64,000 nucleotides of DNA from contig NZ_JAMCCX010000008.1 of the NCBI RefSeq assembly GCF_024706985.1, positions 36,535 to 100,534 on the forward strand. The letters run 5' to 3'. Source of the DNA: Alicyclobacillus sp. SP_1 (GTDB taxonomy: Bacteria; Bacillota; Bacilli; Alicyclobacillales; Alicyclobacillaceae). Of this stretch, positions 25,155 to 33,095 are shown in pieces. Position numbers and translations under genes: made by a program. Numbering within the stretch: position 1 is the first letter of the stretch; each line of letters starts with the position of its first letter. Below the pieces are notes generated by a model. That model did no database searches, was not told the DNA's origin, and saw nothing but the letters and a program-made list of their open reading frames with translations.

Positions 25155-26492
25155 TTGAATTCACCCGCGTTTACGATGGCAGAACAGATGGTTGAAATGC
25201 TCTTCTTTGTCTTTTTAGGTGGTTCAGTGGCTAGTGTTCTAGCCGAGAAATCAAACGTGCCAGATGTCGTCTGGTTCTTGCTCGTGGGCATGCTTCTCGG
25301 GCCGTCTGTGCTTAGCGTTCTTCACGTGCCCACAGAGTCTTTGTTAAACCAGAGCGTTTTGCTGCTGGGCGCTTCCTTCATTCTGTTTCACGGCGGTACC
25401 ATGACCAATTTGCACGTTTTGCGCCGTATGTGGGTGAGCGTGCTGCTTCTGTCCACCGTGGGTGTCTTGGTAACGGCGGCGGTTGTGGCGGTGGCAGTAC
25501 ATGCCCTGTTTGCCCTTTCCTTTTCGACTGCGTTTCTGCTCGGGGCTGTGGTTGCCTCGACGGACCCCGCGTCGCTCATCCCGATTTTTCAGCGCTACCG
25601 AATTCGGGAGCGAGTGGCTCAAGCTATCATTGCAGAATCGGCTTTTACGGATGCCACCGGGGCGATTGTCACGACGGTTGTCTTTGCGACTCTTGTTCCT
25701 ATGGCTGTGGGTGTGCCGAAGAGTGTTTCGGCAGCAGGGGTGGCACTACAGAGCGCACATCCCTCTATTGGTGAAACTGTTAGCCAGACAGCGCATATCA
25801 CCTCACTTTTTGTGTCAGCGGCCCAGTTGGCACTGGGCGGCATGGTTGTTGGTGTGGTTATCGGCGGACTAACCGCGCTATTGCTGTCCCGCAGTCGGTC
25901 AGGGAACGTGCGTAGATTTCCGTTCATCCCCACGTCCCTCGCTGTAGTTTGCTGCGTCCTGGCAAGTCTGACGCTTGCGAATGTACTGCACGCCAGTCTC
26001 TTTATGAGTGTGTTTGTGGCGGGACTCACGGTCGCCAATGGTAATAAAGGTGCCCTCGCCACATCGCCGCTGACCGTTCAATCGATGGAATCTTTTCTCG
26101 ACGTTCTGAATCTGCCGTTACGAATTCTCATCTTCATTTTTTTAGGTAGTCAAGTACAGCTGATGATTCTCTGGAAGTATGGTTGGAAAATAGCGGTTGT
26201 GACGCTCGTTTTTCTGTTCTTAGCGCGACCTATGACGGTTGGGTGTTCTCTCTTGCCAGACCGCTTTGCCAGATGGCAAGCTCGCGAATTACTGTTTTTC
26301 TGCTGGACGCGGGAAACTGGAGTTTTAGCCGCCGCTTTGATTGGCATGGTCACGAGTTCGGCTGTCGTGCCACATCCCGCCCTGCTCAAGAGTGTGACGT
26401 TGGTTTTTATCCTCGTTACCCTGTTGCTTCAAGCCAGCACGGCCCCTACGCTGGCGAAATGGTTACATCTGCGGGAAGAATCGAGTGGGTGA
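25155..26492 (+). CDS. Cation:proton antiporter, CPA1/NhaP type
   Basis: A 445-residue membrane protein with about twelve helices, exchanging Na+ or K+ for H+ and so serving pH or salt balance. Family marks are ASTDPASLIPIF (the TDP motif of CPA1) near residue 134 and ESAFTDATGAIV (the ND/TD ion-binding region) near 158, with GPSVLSVL in the first third. TTG start at 25155 has AGGAG 8 bases upstream. It is monocistronic as far as can be seen, with a hairpin terminator in its leader. Confidence 0.85.
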   Translation: MNSPAFTMAEQMVEMLFFVFLGGSVASVLAEKSNVPDVVWFLLVGMLLGPSVLSVLHVPTESLLNQSVLLLGASFILFHGGTMTNLHVLRRMWVSVLLLSTVGVLVTAAVVAVAVHALFALSFSTAFLLGAVVASTDPASLIPIFQRYRIRERVAQAIIAESAFTDATGAIVTTVVFATLVPMAVGVPKSVSAAGVALQSAHPSIGETVSQTAHITSLFVSAAQLALGGMVVGVVIGGLTALLLSRSRSGNVRRFPFIPTSLAVVCCVLASLTLANVLHASLFMSVFVAGLTVANGNKGALATSPLTVQSMESFLDVLNLPLRILIFIFLGSQVQLMILWKYGWKIAVVTLVFLFLARPMTVGCSLLPDRFARWQARELLFFCWTRETGVLAAALIGMVTSSAVVPHPALLKSVTLVFILVTLLLQASTAPTLAKWLHLREESSG

Positions 26493-26628
26493 TTTGGGAC
26501 AGGAGTCTACGGCCATGCCAGAGAATGTTATTCTATCAGGTAGCATCACCAACGACATTTCGCGGACAGACGAGCGCTCAAGTTCAACGAGCAGCAGACA
26601 AAGGCTTTGAAACGGGGAGTGACGAGGA

Positions 26629-27084
26629 GTGTTGGAAGAGTTCAAAAAGTTCATTGCGCGGGGAAATGTGGTCGATCTCGCCATCGGCATCATCGTGGGT
26701 GGTGCCTTTGGCAAGGTCGTCTCATCGCTTGTCAATGACATCGTCATGCCGCCGCTTGGCCTCTTACTCGGCAAAGTGGATTTTTCCGACCTTTACATTA
26801 ATTTGTCGCGCACCCATTACGCCACGTTCGAAAAAGCACAAGCTGCAGGTGCGCCGACCATTAACTATGGAGCGTTTCTCGGCAATGTGGTGGACTTCTT
26901 TATTATCTCTATCTGCATTTTTCTGGTCATTCGCCAAGTCAATCGCTTCCATCGTCAAAAACCAGAAACTCACCGGCCAGTTGAGCCGGAGACGAAAAGT
27001 TGCCCATACTGCATGTCCAACATTCCTTCTGCTGCTACTCGTTGCCCGAATTGCACGTCTCATCTCATTCACATTCGCTCATAA
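26629..27084 (+). CDS. mscL: Large-conductance mechanosensitive channel with C-terminal zinc ribbon
   Basis: MscL opens under membrane tension and releases solutes in osmotic downshock. The N-terminal half is canonical: [17 protein letters not shown], then [21 protein letters not shown] (TM1), a variable loop, and TM2 ([19 protein letters not shown]). Instead of the usual amphipathic bundle, the tail has two CxxC pairs, C125/C128 and C139/C142, a small zinc ribbon on the cytoplasmic side. Length 151. GTG 26629 is used; GGGGAG lies about 9 bases upstream. An inverted repeat follows the stop. Confidence 0.93.
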   Translation: MLEEFKKFIARGNVVDLAIGIIVGGAFGKVVSSLVNDIVMPPLGLLLGKVDFSDLYINLSRTHYATFEKAQAAGAPTINYGAFLGNVVDFFIISICIFLVIRQVNRFHRQKPETHRPVEPETKSCPYCMSNIPSAATRCPNCTSHLIHIRS

Positions 27085-27087
27085 ATG

Positions 27088-27130
27088 ACCATGGCGCACC
27101 AGTATGTCACCGGGCACCATGGTTATCTTT
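27088..27130 (+). terminator. Probable terminator after mscL
   Basis: ACCATGG (27088-27094) and CCATGGT (27117-27123) form a 7-bp stem, extended by GC/GC after one mismatch, followed by TATCTTT. The T tract is poor, so this is a moderate call. Confidence 0.45.
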
Positions 27131-27182
27131 CGCATGATTAGAAAACGTTTTTGAGAGCTTTGGTGGTCAGAATACGGAGCGA

Positions 27183-27494
27183 TCACCAAAAATAAAGAGG
27201 GTTGCTGAGGGCCGCTAGCAGGGTGTCATCGACTTCAGCAAAATGTCTCCACACTTCGGCGTAGAGAAAGCTCTGACCAAAGGTCGGAAACGTGTGCAGA
27301 ACTTCGGTGGAATCTTCCGAAGATGTGGTACTCCAGACGATGCCGGGGGCACCGACCAAGCGGACTTCGTCTCCCGGCTGTAAGTTGCTTGCGCAGAGGG
27401 AGACCATCTTTTGATTGCTCTCCGAAGCCCGCTCCTCCGATGCACTGAGGCGGTCGCGCCATATACCGTATTGTTGGACACAAAATCGTTTCAA
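27183..27494 (-). CDS. Hypothetical protein, 103 residues (doubtful)
   Basis: A minus-strand open frame with protein-like composition in its second half (NLQPGDEVRLVGAPGIVW, then FGQSFLYAEVWRHFAEVDD). The TTG start at 27494 overlaps the permease remnant and lacks an SD; an internal ATG at about 27407 with GGAGAG upstream would give about 74 residues. I do not recognise it. It could be a real small gene or part of the decayed region beside it. Confidence 0.35.
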   Translation of the reverse strand: MKRFCVQQYGIWRDRLSASEERASESNQKMVSLCASNLQPGDEVRLVGAPGIVWSTTSSEDSTEVLHTFPTFGQSFLYAEVWRHFAEVDDTLLAALSNPLYFW

Positions 27495-27710
27495 AGGGAC
27501 CTATGGACCACCATCTGGGTCACGGTTTTGACCACGATACTTCTTTTGTCTTAGCCTGGCTGATTGCTATCTATCTGCGGTTCAACAAAGGAAGACTGGC
27601 GAAAATCGTCTCTTCTCTATACATCGTTCCGATGTTCATTCCGGTCGTCATTGCCTCGTATGCGCTGGTTGAGTTTTGGAATGACGGTGGCATTGGAACG
27701 GCTCTGGAAA
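27486..27710 (+). pseudogene. Remnant of an ABC transporter permease gene
   Basis: Translation gives a piece of a binding-protein-dependent permease. LWTTIWVTVLTTILLLS ends in a TAG, and the reading continues in another frame as LAWLIAIYLRFNKGRL and SLYIVPMFIPVVIASYALV, ending near EFWNDGGIG. That is the third and fourth helix region of a PotB/UgpA-like permease. Both ends are missing and a frameshift separates the halves, so it cannot be functional. It runs straight into glycerophosphodiesterase sequence, indicating an internal deletion of a transport operon. Confidence 0.65.
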
Positions 27711-28145
27711 GTCAAAGCTCGCATCGGCCTAACTTGGACAGATATGTATCACCCCTCCGAAGAATTATTGCGTGAATTAGAACCTGAGTATCTTTGTCTC
27801 ATGTAGCGATTTCTGCAGCCAGCGTTCATTCAAGCCTGCGCTCAGGCAGAACGCGACGAACATCATACGCTCAACGAGACGCTCAATCGGCTTTGGCCGA
27901 TTCGCGTCGAGCAGCCGGAATTGCGGCATCACTTTGCGTCCGACCACTTGTTTCATGGGGCGCGGTCCGTTCATACATTCGCCAATCGCGGCATCAACCT
28001 GTGCGTCTGGACGGTCGACGAAGTGTACGACATGAATGCAATGCTCCGCTGTGGAGTTCACGGTATCATTTCCAATCGCATCGACCGTCTCGTATCGCTC
28101 GTCAAATCCGCGTGTCCAGAGCGGCCCAATGGCACCTCTCTCTAG
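27690..28145 (+). pseudogene. Remnant of a glycerophosphodiester phosphodiesterase gene
   Basis: One frame reads ERLWKVKARIGLTWTD, continues to ELEPEYLCLM, hits TAG at 27804-27806, and continues as RFLQPAFIQACAQ and onward to INLCVWTVDEVYDMNAML and GVHGIISNRIDRLVSLV. The last part is the C-terminal signature of GDPD (UgpQ/GlpQ) enzymes (VWTVxE and GVDGIITDxP). The catalytic N-terminal half is absent and there is an in-frame stop. Together with the permease scrap it looks like a collapsed glycerophosphodiester uptake operon. Confidence 0.65.
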
Positions 28146-28182
28146 CCCTCCGAATCGAAACCTCCCTTCGCCTTGCGGTATA

Positions 28183-28224
28183 CCCCAGTTTTCGGTGGGT
28201 ATGATAATCCCACCAGAACTGGGG
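28183..28224 (+). promoter_or_regulatory. Long hairpin covering the SD of the DUF1657 gene
   Basis: CCCCAGTT (28183-28190) pairs with AACTGGGG (28217-28224), and inside it GGTGGG (28194-28199) pairs with CCCACC (28209-28214). The 3' arm overlaps the SD (GGGGGTGAT, 28221-28229) of the TTG start at 28233. It could block translation of the operon's first gene or stabilise the mRNA; no T tract follows. Confidence 0.6.
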
Positions 28225-28232
28225 GTGATATT

Positions 28233-28439
28233 TTGACCGTAGCGCAGCAGGTGAAGACCACCGTGGCATCGCTCAAAAGTGCGCAAGCCAATCTTGAGAC
28301 GTTTGCCCTCTCCACCCAAAATCAGCAGGCAAAGCAAATGTACACCGAGGCAGCAAAAACCGCGCAAACGCTGGTGGATACGCTCGAACAGCGCGTTTCC
28401 CAGATAGAACAAGAGGAGCCGACTTACGCCGGCTTTTAA
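28233..28439 (+). CDS. DUF1657 domain protein of the spoVA operon
   Basis: A 68-residue soluble helical protein (MTVAQQVKTTVASLKSAQAN through QRVSQIEQEEPTYAGF). It matches DUF1657, a small family found with DUF421 proteins and SpoVA genes in spore formers, notably the spoVA2mob operon that raises spore heat resistance in some Bacillus. The frame is open from 28173, but GGGGGTGAT directly before TTG 28233 and the family length fix the start. Its sequence resembles the C-terminal end of the next protein. Molecular function is unknown. Confidence 0.82.
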   Translation: MTVAQQVKTTVASLKSAQANLETFALSTQNQQAKQMYTEAAKTAQTLVDTLEQRVSQIEQEEPTYAGF

Positions 28440-28526
28440 GTTCGTGGTTGAATTCCGCACAAACGTGGTCTCGTCAGTATGGCCGAGGAGGGAGACACGT
28501 TCTCCCTCTCTGTCTGGAGGGTCAAG

Positions 28527-29402
28527 ATGCCAGTCTGGTTAAATATTTTGCTGCGGGCACTCGTCTCGTTTTTGGCGGTCTTTTTATTCACCCGCCTGAT
28601 TGGCAAACGACAATTGTCGCAAATTACGTTTTTTGAATATACGGTCGGTATTGCCATCGGGGACATGGCGGCCATCATTGCGGACGACATTCAGGATGTC
28701 TGGTACAAGGGCGTTTTGCCGATGTTCGTCTACACGGCGTTGCCCATTGGCCTAAGTATTTTAGCCATGAAGAGCAAAGTTGCCCGCAACATCGTTGAAG
28801 GGCGAGCGAGGGTTCTTGTCAAAGACGGAAAAATCATGGAAGACAACTTAAAAAAAGAGCGTATGTCGGTCGATGAACTGCTTGAACAATTGCGCTCCCG
28901 CGGCGCATTTCAGGCTGCAGACGTGGAGTTTGCACTGATGGAGTCGAATGGCCAGGTCAACGTTTTGTTGAAGTCGGAAAATCAGCCCCTGACCGCCAAA
29001 AGTATCGGGCGGCCGATGGCTCCTGTCACCGCACCGCAAGCGGTCATTATGGATGGCAGCATGGTCGATGAGGGTCTCGCGGCGCTCGGATTCAACCGCC
29101 GCTGGCTTCATGCGGAACTGGAGAAGCAAGGTGTAACGGTAGACAACGTCTTTCTCGGTCAGGTGGATGGCACAGGGCAGTTGTATGTCGATTTGTATGA
29201 CGACAAGATTCAAGTTCCCGTTCCACAAACTCTAAAATTGACGTTTGTCACTTTAAAGAAAGTTCAAGCAGACCTCGAACTCTATGCTTTGTCCGTAGAA
29301 AATGTGGAGGCAAAACGCGATTATGCTCGCGGCGCCGTCATACTAAAGTCTTTATTGCGGCGCTTGCAACCGTTTCTCGATGGCGCTGGCAGTGGATTGT
29401 AA
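28527..29402 (+). CDS. DUF421 membrane protein (YetF-like) with DUF1657-like tail
   Basis: A 291-residue protein. Three membrane helices occupy the first 85 residues (ILLRALVSFLAVFLFTRLIGKRQ..., IGDMAAII..., LPMFVYTALPIGLSILAM), followed by a cytoplasmic DUF421 domain (RVLVKDGKIMEDNLKKERMS, DELLEQLRSRGAFQAADVEF, LYVDLYDD). The last 50 residues (LTFVTLKKVQADLELYAL and on) look like a DUF1657 unit. ATG 28527 with GGAGGG upstream is preferred over 28479. In spoVA2mob operons such YetF-like proteins accompany SpoVAC/D/Eb; their precise job is unknown. Confidence 0.85.
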   Translation: MPVWLNILLRALVSFLAVFLFTRLIGKRQLSQITFFEYTVGIAIGDMAAIIADDIQDVWYKGVLPMFVYTALPIGLSILAMKSKVARNIVEGRARVLVKDGKIMEDNLKKERMSVDELLEQLRSRGAFQAADVEFALMESNGQVNVLLKSENQPLTAKSIGRPMAPVTAPQAVIMDGSMVDEGLAALGFNRRWLHAELEKQGVTVDNVFLGQVDGTGQLYVDLYDDKIQVPVPQTLKLTFVTLKKVQADLELYALSVENVEAKRDYARGAVILKSLLRRLQPFLDGAGSGL

Positions 29403-29437
29403 GATGTGCTTCGTTCAGACACAAGGAGGGAGAGCGC

Positions 29438-29911
29438 ATGGCACAAGCCAACGCAAAAAAATTGACACCGATACAGCGGGAATATCAGGCTCTGGCCAAA
29501 GCCTATGAGCCGTCTCGCCCGTTGTTGCAAAATTTCATTCGGGCATTCGTGGTCGGCGGCGCGATTTCCGTTCTCGGCCAGGGCCTGGAAGACATGTTCA
29601 TTCACTACTTTGGGTTTACACAAAAGACCGCAGGCAATCCAACCGTCGCCATTCTCATACTACTGGCAGCTCTTGCGACCGGGCTCGGGGTGTTCGACAA
29701 ACTTGCCTCTTTTGCGGGTGCGGGAACGGCCGTTCCAGTCACTGGATTCGCCAATTCCATTGTTTCAACAGCCCTCGAGCACAAGAGTGAGGGGTATGTC
29801 CTCGGAGTCGGTGGGAATATGTTCAAATTGGCCGGATCCGTTCTCGTGTTTGGCGTCGTCGCCGCATTTTTCATCGGGATCATCCGCAGTTTACCAGGAC
29901 TTGGAGGTTGA
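29438..29911 (+). CDS. spoVAC: Stage V sporulation protein AC
   Basis: A membrane protein of the SpoVA channel, which moves Ca-dipicolinate into the forespore and out at germination; SpoVAC itself behaves as a mechanosensitive channel in B. subtilis. The N-terminus (LTPIQREYQALAKAYEPSRP) is family-typical. Four hydrophobic segments follow, including LGVFDKLASFAGAGTAVPVTGFANS, a pattern shared with SpoVAE. Length 157 is normal. A strong SD (GGAGGGAG) precedes the ATG. It is followed after 3 bases by spoVAD. Confidence 0.95.
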   Translation: MAQANAKKLTPIQREYQALAKAYEPSRPLLQNFIRAFVVGGAISVLGQGLEDMFIHYFGFTQKTAGNPTVAILILLAALATGLGVFDKLASFAGAGTAVPVTGFANSIVSTALEHKSEGYVLGVGGNMFKLAGSVLVFGVVAAFFIGIIRSLPGLGG

Positions 29912-29914
29912 CTT

Positions 29915-30997
29915 GTGCTCATTGGACACCAGAGTTGGAAGTTCTCCACCCGTCCTCAAATTCTCTCCACGGCTGTGGTTGGAGGGCCGTTTGAAGCACA
30001 AGGACCGTTGGCAGAGGATTTTGACATTCTCCATGGAGATTTATTGCTGCAACAGAAAAGTTGGGAACAAGCGGAGCAGATGCTCCTTCACGAGGCGTGC
30101 GACAAAGCTATCGAGAAAGCGCACCTGACCAAAGACCGCATTCAGTTCTTTCTCAGTGGCGACCTGATGAATCAAATCATCTCTTCGTCGTTTGCCGCGA
30201 GAACTTTGGCCAGCCCGTACCTCGGAATTTTCGGTGCTTGCTCCACTTCGATGGAAGGCTTGGCTTTGGCGGCACTGTTAGTGGACAAGCAGTGCGCGCG
30301 CTATGTGATGACGGCGACCGCGAGTCACAACGCGTCTGCTGAGAAGCAATATCGGTATCCTACAGAGTACGGGTCGCAAAAGCCACCTACAGCTCAGTGG
30401 ACTGTGACTGCGGGGGGTGCGGCGGTCGTTGGAGCCGTCGAAGCAGCAGCGAACGAGGCGGTGGATGGTAGCGTGATCGACCCGATTGCGAAGGATGAGG
30501 AGACAAAAGGTCGACTGGCGGTCACCAGCGCCACGGTTGGGCGGGTGGTGGATATGGGCTTGACGGACCCGTTCAACATGGGTGCAGCGATGGCTCCGGC
30601 AGCTCTTGCGACCATCGAGGCGCACTTTCGAGATTTGGACGTGGGCGAAGAACATTATGATTTGGTGGTCACGGGCGATTTGGGGAAAGTGGGTGCCAAG
30701 ATTCTCGGCGAACTGATGGTGCGGCATGGTATACACATCCCCGATGACCGATATGCGGACTGCGGTCTGCTTATTTACGGAGACAACCCTGCGGTCTGGT
30801 CGGGAGGCAGCGGTTGTGGTTGTTCCGCTTCAGTGACATACGGACACCTGTTTCGTGAACTACGGCGAGGGCGTTGGAAACGTATCTTGGTGGTGGCTAC
30901 GGGGGCCCTGCTGTCGCCGCTATCCTTTCAGCAAGGGGAGAGTATCCCTTGCATTGCCCATGCGGTCGCTATCGAACGAGACGGAGATACGCCCTGA
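29915..30997 (+). CDS. spoVAD: Stage V sporulation protein AD
   Basis: Soluble SpoVA component with a thiolase-like fold that binds dipicolinic acid. Family blocks are seen throughout: DILHGDLLLQQKSWEQAEQM, DRIQFFLSGDLMNQI, GIFGACSTSMEGLALAA (C109 at the thiolase-like pocket), TASHNASAEKQYRYPTEYG and YDLVVTGDLGKVG. At 360 residues it is slightly longer than B. subtilis SpoVAD. GTG start at 29915 lies 3 bases after spoVAC with GGAGG upstream. Confidence 0.95.
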   Translation: MLIGHQSWKFSTRPQILSTAVVGGPFEAQGPLAEDFDILHGDLLLQQKSWEQAEQMLLHEACDKAIEKAHLTKDRIQFFLSGDLMNQIISSSFAARTLASPYLGIFGACSTSMEGLALAALLVDKQCARYVMTATASHNASAEKQYRYPTEYGSQKPPTAQWTVTAGGAAVVGAVEAAANEAVDGSVIDPIAKDEETKGRLAVTSATVGRVVDMGLTDPFNMGAAMAPAALATIEAHFRDLDVGEEHYDLVVTGDLGKVGAKILGELMVRHGIHIPDDRYADCGLLIYGDNPAVWSGGSGCGCSASVTYGHLFRELRRGRWKRILVVATGALLSPLSFQQGESIPCIAHAVAIERDGDTP

Positions 30998-31069
30998 CAA
31001 GCAGTCGGTGTGGAGCGGTTGCAGTGGCTTTTTGGCAGTGAGTATGGGAGCGAGGGGGCGGAGTTTACC

Positions 31070-31420
31070 ATGATATACGTATGGGCTTTTCTGGTTGGTG
31101 GATTCATCTGTTTGATTGGCCAATTTCTGATGGATGTGATGAAGTTGACGCCGGCCCACACCGTGTCCACGCTGGTCGTTGCTGGCGCGATTCTTGGTGG
31201 TCTTGGCTGGTACGACAAAATCACGGAATTTGCAGGAGCCGGGGCCACGGTTCCGATTACGTCCTTTGGCAATGCACTGGTCAACGGAGCTCTGATGGAA
31301 GCGAAAACTCAGGGGTTGGTCGGTGTTTTGACGGGGATTTTCGAAGTCACGAGTGCTGGTATTTCTGCAGCGATTGTATTTGGTTTTTTAGCGGCGGTCG
31401 TCTTCAAACCGAAGGGGTGA
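31070..31420 (+). CDS. spoVAE: Stage V sporulation protein AEb
   Basis: A 116-residue membrane protein with four hydrophobic segments and the SpoVAC-like core [28 protein letters not shown]. It completes the SpoVAC-AD-AEb set needed for dipicolinate transport. The frame is open from 31010, overlapping nothing useful, but GGGGGCGGAG lies just before ATG 31070 and gives exactly the family length. The absence of spoVAA, AB, AEa and AF fits the spoVA2-type operon rather than the classical seven-gene one. Confidence 0.92.
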   Translation: MIYVWAFLVGGFICLIGQFLMDVMKLTPAHTVSTLVVAGAILGGLGWYDKITEFAGAGATVPITSFGNALVNGALMEAKTQGLVGVLTGIFEVTSAGISAAIVFGFLAAVVFKPKG

Positions 31421-31730
31421 CATGCGCCCCTAGCGGCATGCTCAAGATGGGCGGTCTTCTTGCGGCCGTCGATCATCGTACTCTTCGCTTTTTTGCGAAG
31501 ACGGCCTTGTTGGACGCTTCTACGACATCCATGTGCATCATAAAATTCTTCGAATTAGTTTCAACTAACTCTTGATGTTATATAAATCAAACTATATAAT
31601 AGGCGACAGTAAAGTTGACTAGATGAGTCAACAATGCGCGGCGCTGGTCGCGCTAACAGGAGTCGTATCTTGGACCGAGCTCAGTCGCTCACCGAACCAC
31701 TGACGATTCACCTATGAAGGAGTTGCAGAA
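31421..31730. other. Intergenic region between spoVAE and the NRAMP gene
   Basis: 310 bases, no gene. A nested hairpin (GGCCGT 31464-31469 with ACGGCC 31501-31506 around CTTCGC-T6-GCGAAG, 31483-31500) follows spoVAE and may end the operon. Downstream lie a palindrome, a sigma-A promoter and a structured 5' leader with stems GTTGACT/AGTCAAC (31614-31632) and GCGCG/CGCGC near 31636-31653. Confidence 0.5.
31555..31600 (+). promoter_or_regulatory. Sigma-A promoter with upstream palindrome, NRAMP gene
   Basis: TTGATG (31572-31577), 17 bases, TATAAT (31595-31600): a near-consensus promoter. Immediately upstream, TTAGTT-TC-AACTAA (31555-31568) is a perfect palindrome resembling DtxR/MntR-family operators. 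The transcript leader would be about 125 bases and contains the GTTGACT/AGTCAAC hairpin at 31614-31632. Confidence 0.7.
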
Positions 31731-33002
31731 ATGGCTACTGATTCGACAAAATCTCCGATGCAACGAGCGGCGGGCGTAGGGTTAAAAGCATTTCTTCTTG
31801 CAATTGGCCCTGGACTGGTGGTCATGTTGGCAGATTCGGACGTGGGCAGCGTCATCACCGCTGCACAGAGTGGAGCGGAGTGGGGATACAAATTACTACT
31901 CTTACAATTTATTTTAATGCCCATTCTCTACATGGTTCAGGAACTCACCGTCCGCCTTGGGATTTTTACAAAGAAGGGACACGGGGAGTTAATTCGTGAG
32001 ACGTTTGGGGGAGTGTGGTCGTACGTTTCACTGACAGGACTAGGGTTGTCCGCAGCCGGAGGACTGCTTACCGAATTTACGGGTTTTGCTGGTGTGTGCA
32101 GCCTTTTTGGCATTGGACGATGGGTGGGGGTTGTGCTCGGTATTGTCTTTTTGCTTCTCGTCGTTTACACCGGTGCTTACCGCAAAGTTGAGCGAATCGC
32201 CATTTTGGTCGGTCTGTTTGAACTTGTGTTTTTCGGCATTGCCATTGTCAGTCACCCGAATCTGCACGATATGATAACGAGTCTCGCAGACATGCCTATA
32301 GGTAACAACGGTTACTTGTTGCTGGTGTCTGCCAGCATTGGAGCGGTCATCATGCCGTTTATGATTTTTTATCAACAGTCGGCTGTGACCGATAAAGGCT
32401 TGGGGCCTGCCTCGTATAAACATGCCAAAATAGACACGGCCATCGGCGCCGTTTTGACACAGGCTATCATGGCGGCGGTTCTGATTGCGACTGCCGCGAC
32501 GATTGGCCGCGTGCATCCGAATGTACCCCTTAACACAGTCGGTCAGTTGTCGACTGCGTTAACGCCGTTTCTCGGCCACCAGTTAGGGCGCGATGTCTAT
32601 GCGTTTGGCATGATTGGAGCAGGCGCGGTAGCGGCTATCGTCGAATCGCTAGGGTTTGCTTGGGGCTTTGGTGAGGTTACCCGGGTCAAACATTCTCTGG
32701 AGCATCACGTCATGGAGGCACCTTGGTTTTACGGTGTTTTCACATTCATCGTGCTGGCCGCTGGAACGATGGTCATTGTCGTGCGCAATTTGGTCTCTCT
32801 CGACATTTTGGTGGAAGTCGTCAATGCGTTTTTGTTGCCGCTGGTGCTCGGCTTTTTGGTCGCTCTCGCCATCAAGGCTCTACCAGACGGCGTTCGTCTT
32901 CGCGGCTGGTACAAGTGGGTGGTGATTGTTGTCGTTGTTGTCACCGCGGGTCTCGGTGTCTACGGCGGGTTGACGGTCATCCCGGGGTTTCCCGGACTCT
33001 AA
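31731..33002 (+). CDS. NRAMP-family divalent metal transporter, atypical motifs
   Basis: A 423-residue, roughly eleven-helix transporter of the SLC11/NRAMP family. The TM1 metal site that reads DPGN in MntH reads D37-V-G-S40 here, and TM6 MPH reads M208-P-F210 (GAVIMPFMIFYQQSA); A205 and M208 are kept. Such changes are seen in NRAMP-related transporters with altered selectivity, including magnesium transporters, so calling it a manganese importer would be unsafe. SD GAAGGAG precedes ATG 31731. Single gene with a near-consensus promoter and a DtxR/MntR-like palindrome upstream. Confidence 0.88.
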   Translation: MATDSTKSPMQRAAGVGLKAFLLAIGPGLVVMLADSDVGSVITAAQSGAEWGYKLLLLQFILMPILYMVQELTVRLGIFTKKGHGELIRETFGGVWSYVSLTGLGLSAAGGLLTEFTGFAGVCSLFGIGRWVGVVLGIVFLLLVVYTGAYRKVERIAILVGLFELVFFGIAIVSHPNLHDMITSLADMPIGNNGYLLLVSASIGAVIMPFMIFYQQSAVTDKGLGPASYKHAKIDTAIGAVLTQAIMAAVLIATAATIGRVHPNVPLNTVGQLSTALTPFLGHQLGRDVYAFGMIGAGAVAAIVESLGFAWGFGEVTRVKHSLEHHVMEAPWFYGVFTFIVLAAGTMVIVVRNLVSLDILVEVVNAFLLPLVLGFLVALAIKALPDGVRLRGWYKWVVIVVVVVTAGLGVYGGLTVIPGFPGL

Positions 33003-33095
33003 TTCTTCGGACCCGCACCAAGACGTTCGTAGTACGATGAAGGGAATTCTGTTACATTCGTTATCGACGTCATTCCGGCATCAGGAGGGATGCAG

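Noticed and set aside
26183..27088. 301-residue plus-strand open frame spanning the antiporter end and mscL
   Set aside because: It is in another frame of two well-identified genes and has no domain.
27777..28460. 227-residue minus-strand open frame over the GDPD remnant and DUF1657
   Set aside because: Composition is not protein-like, and it is antisense to recognisable GDPD and DUF1657 sequence.
31600..31730. Manganese (yybP-ykoY) riboswitch before the NRAMP gene
   Set aside because: The leader has hairpins, but I cannot find the conserved loop sequences of that class.
33003..33095. TPP riboswitch before thiM
   Set aside because: The 93-base gap is too short and lacks the CTGAGA-type core.
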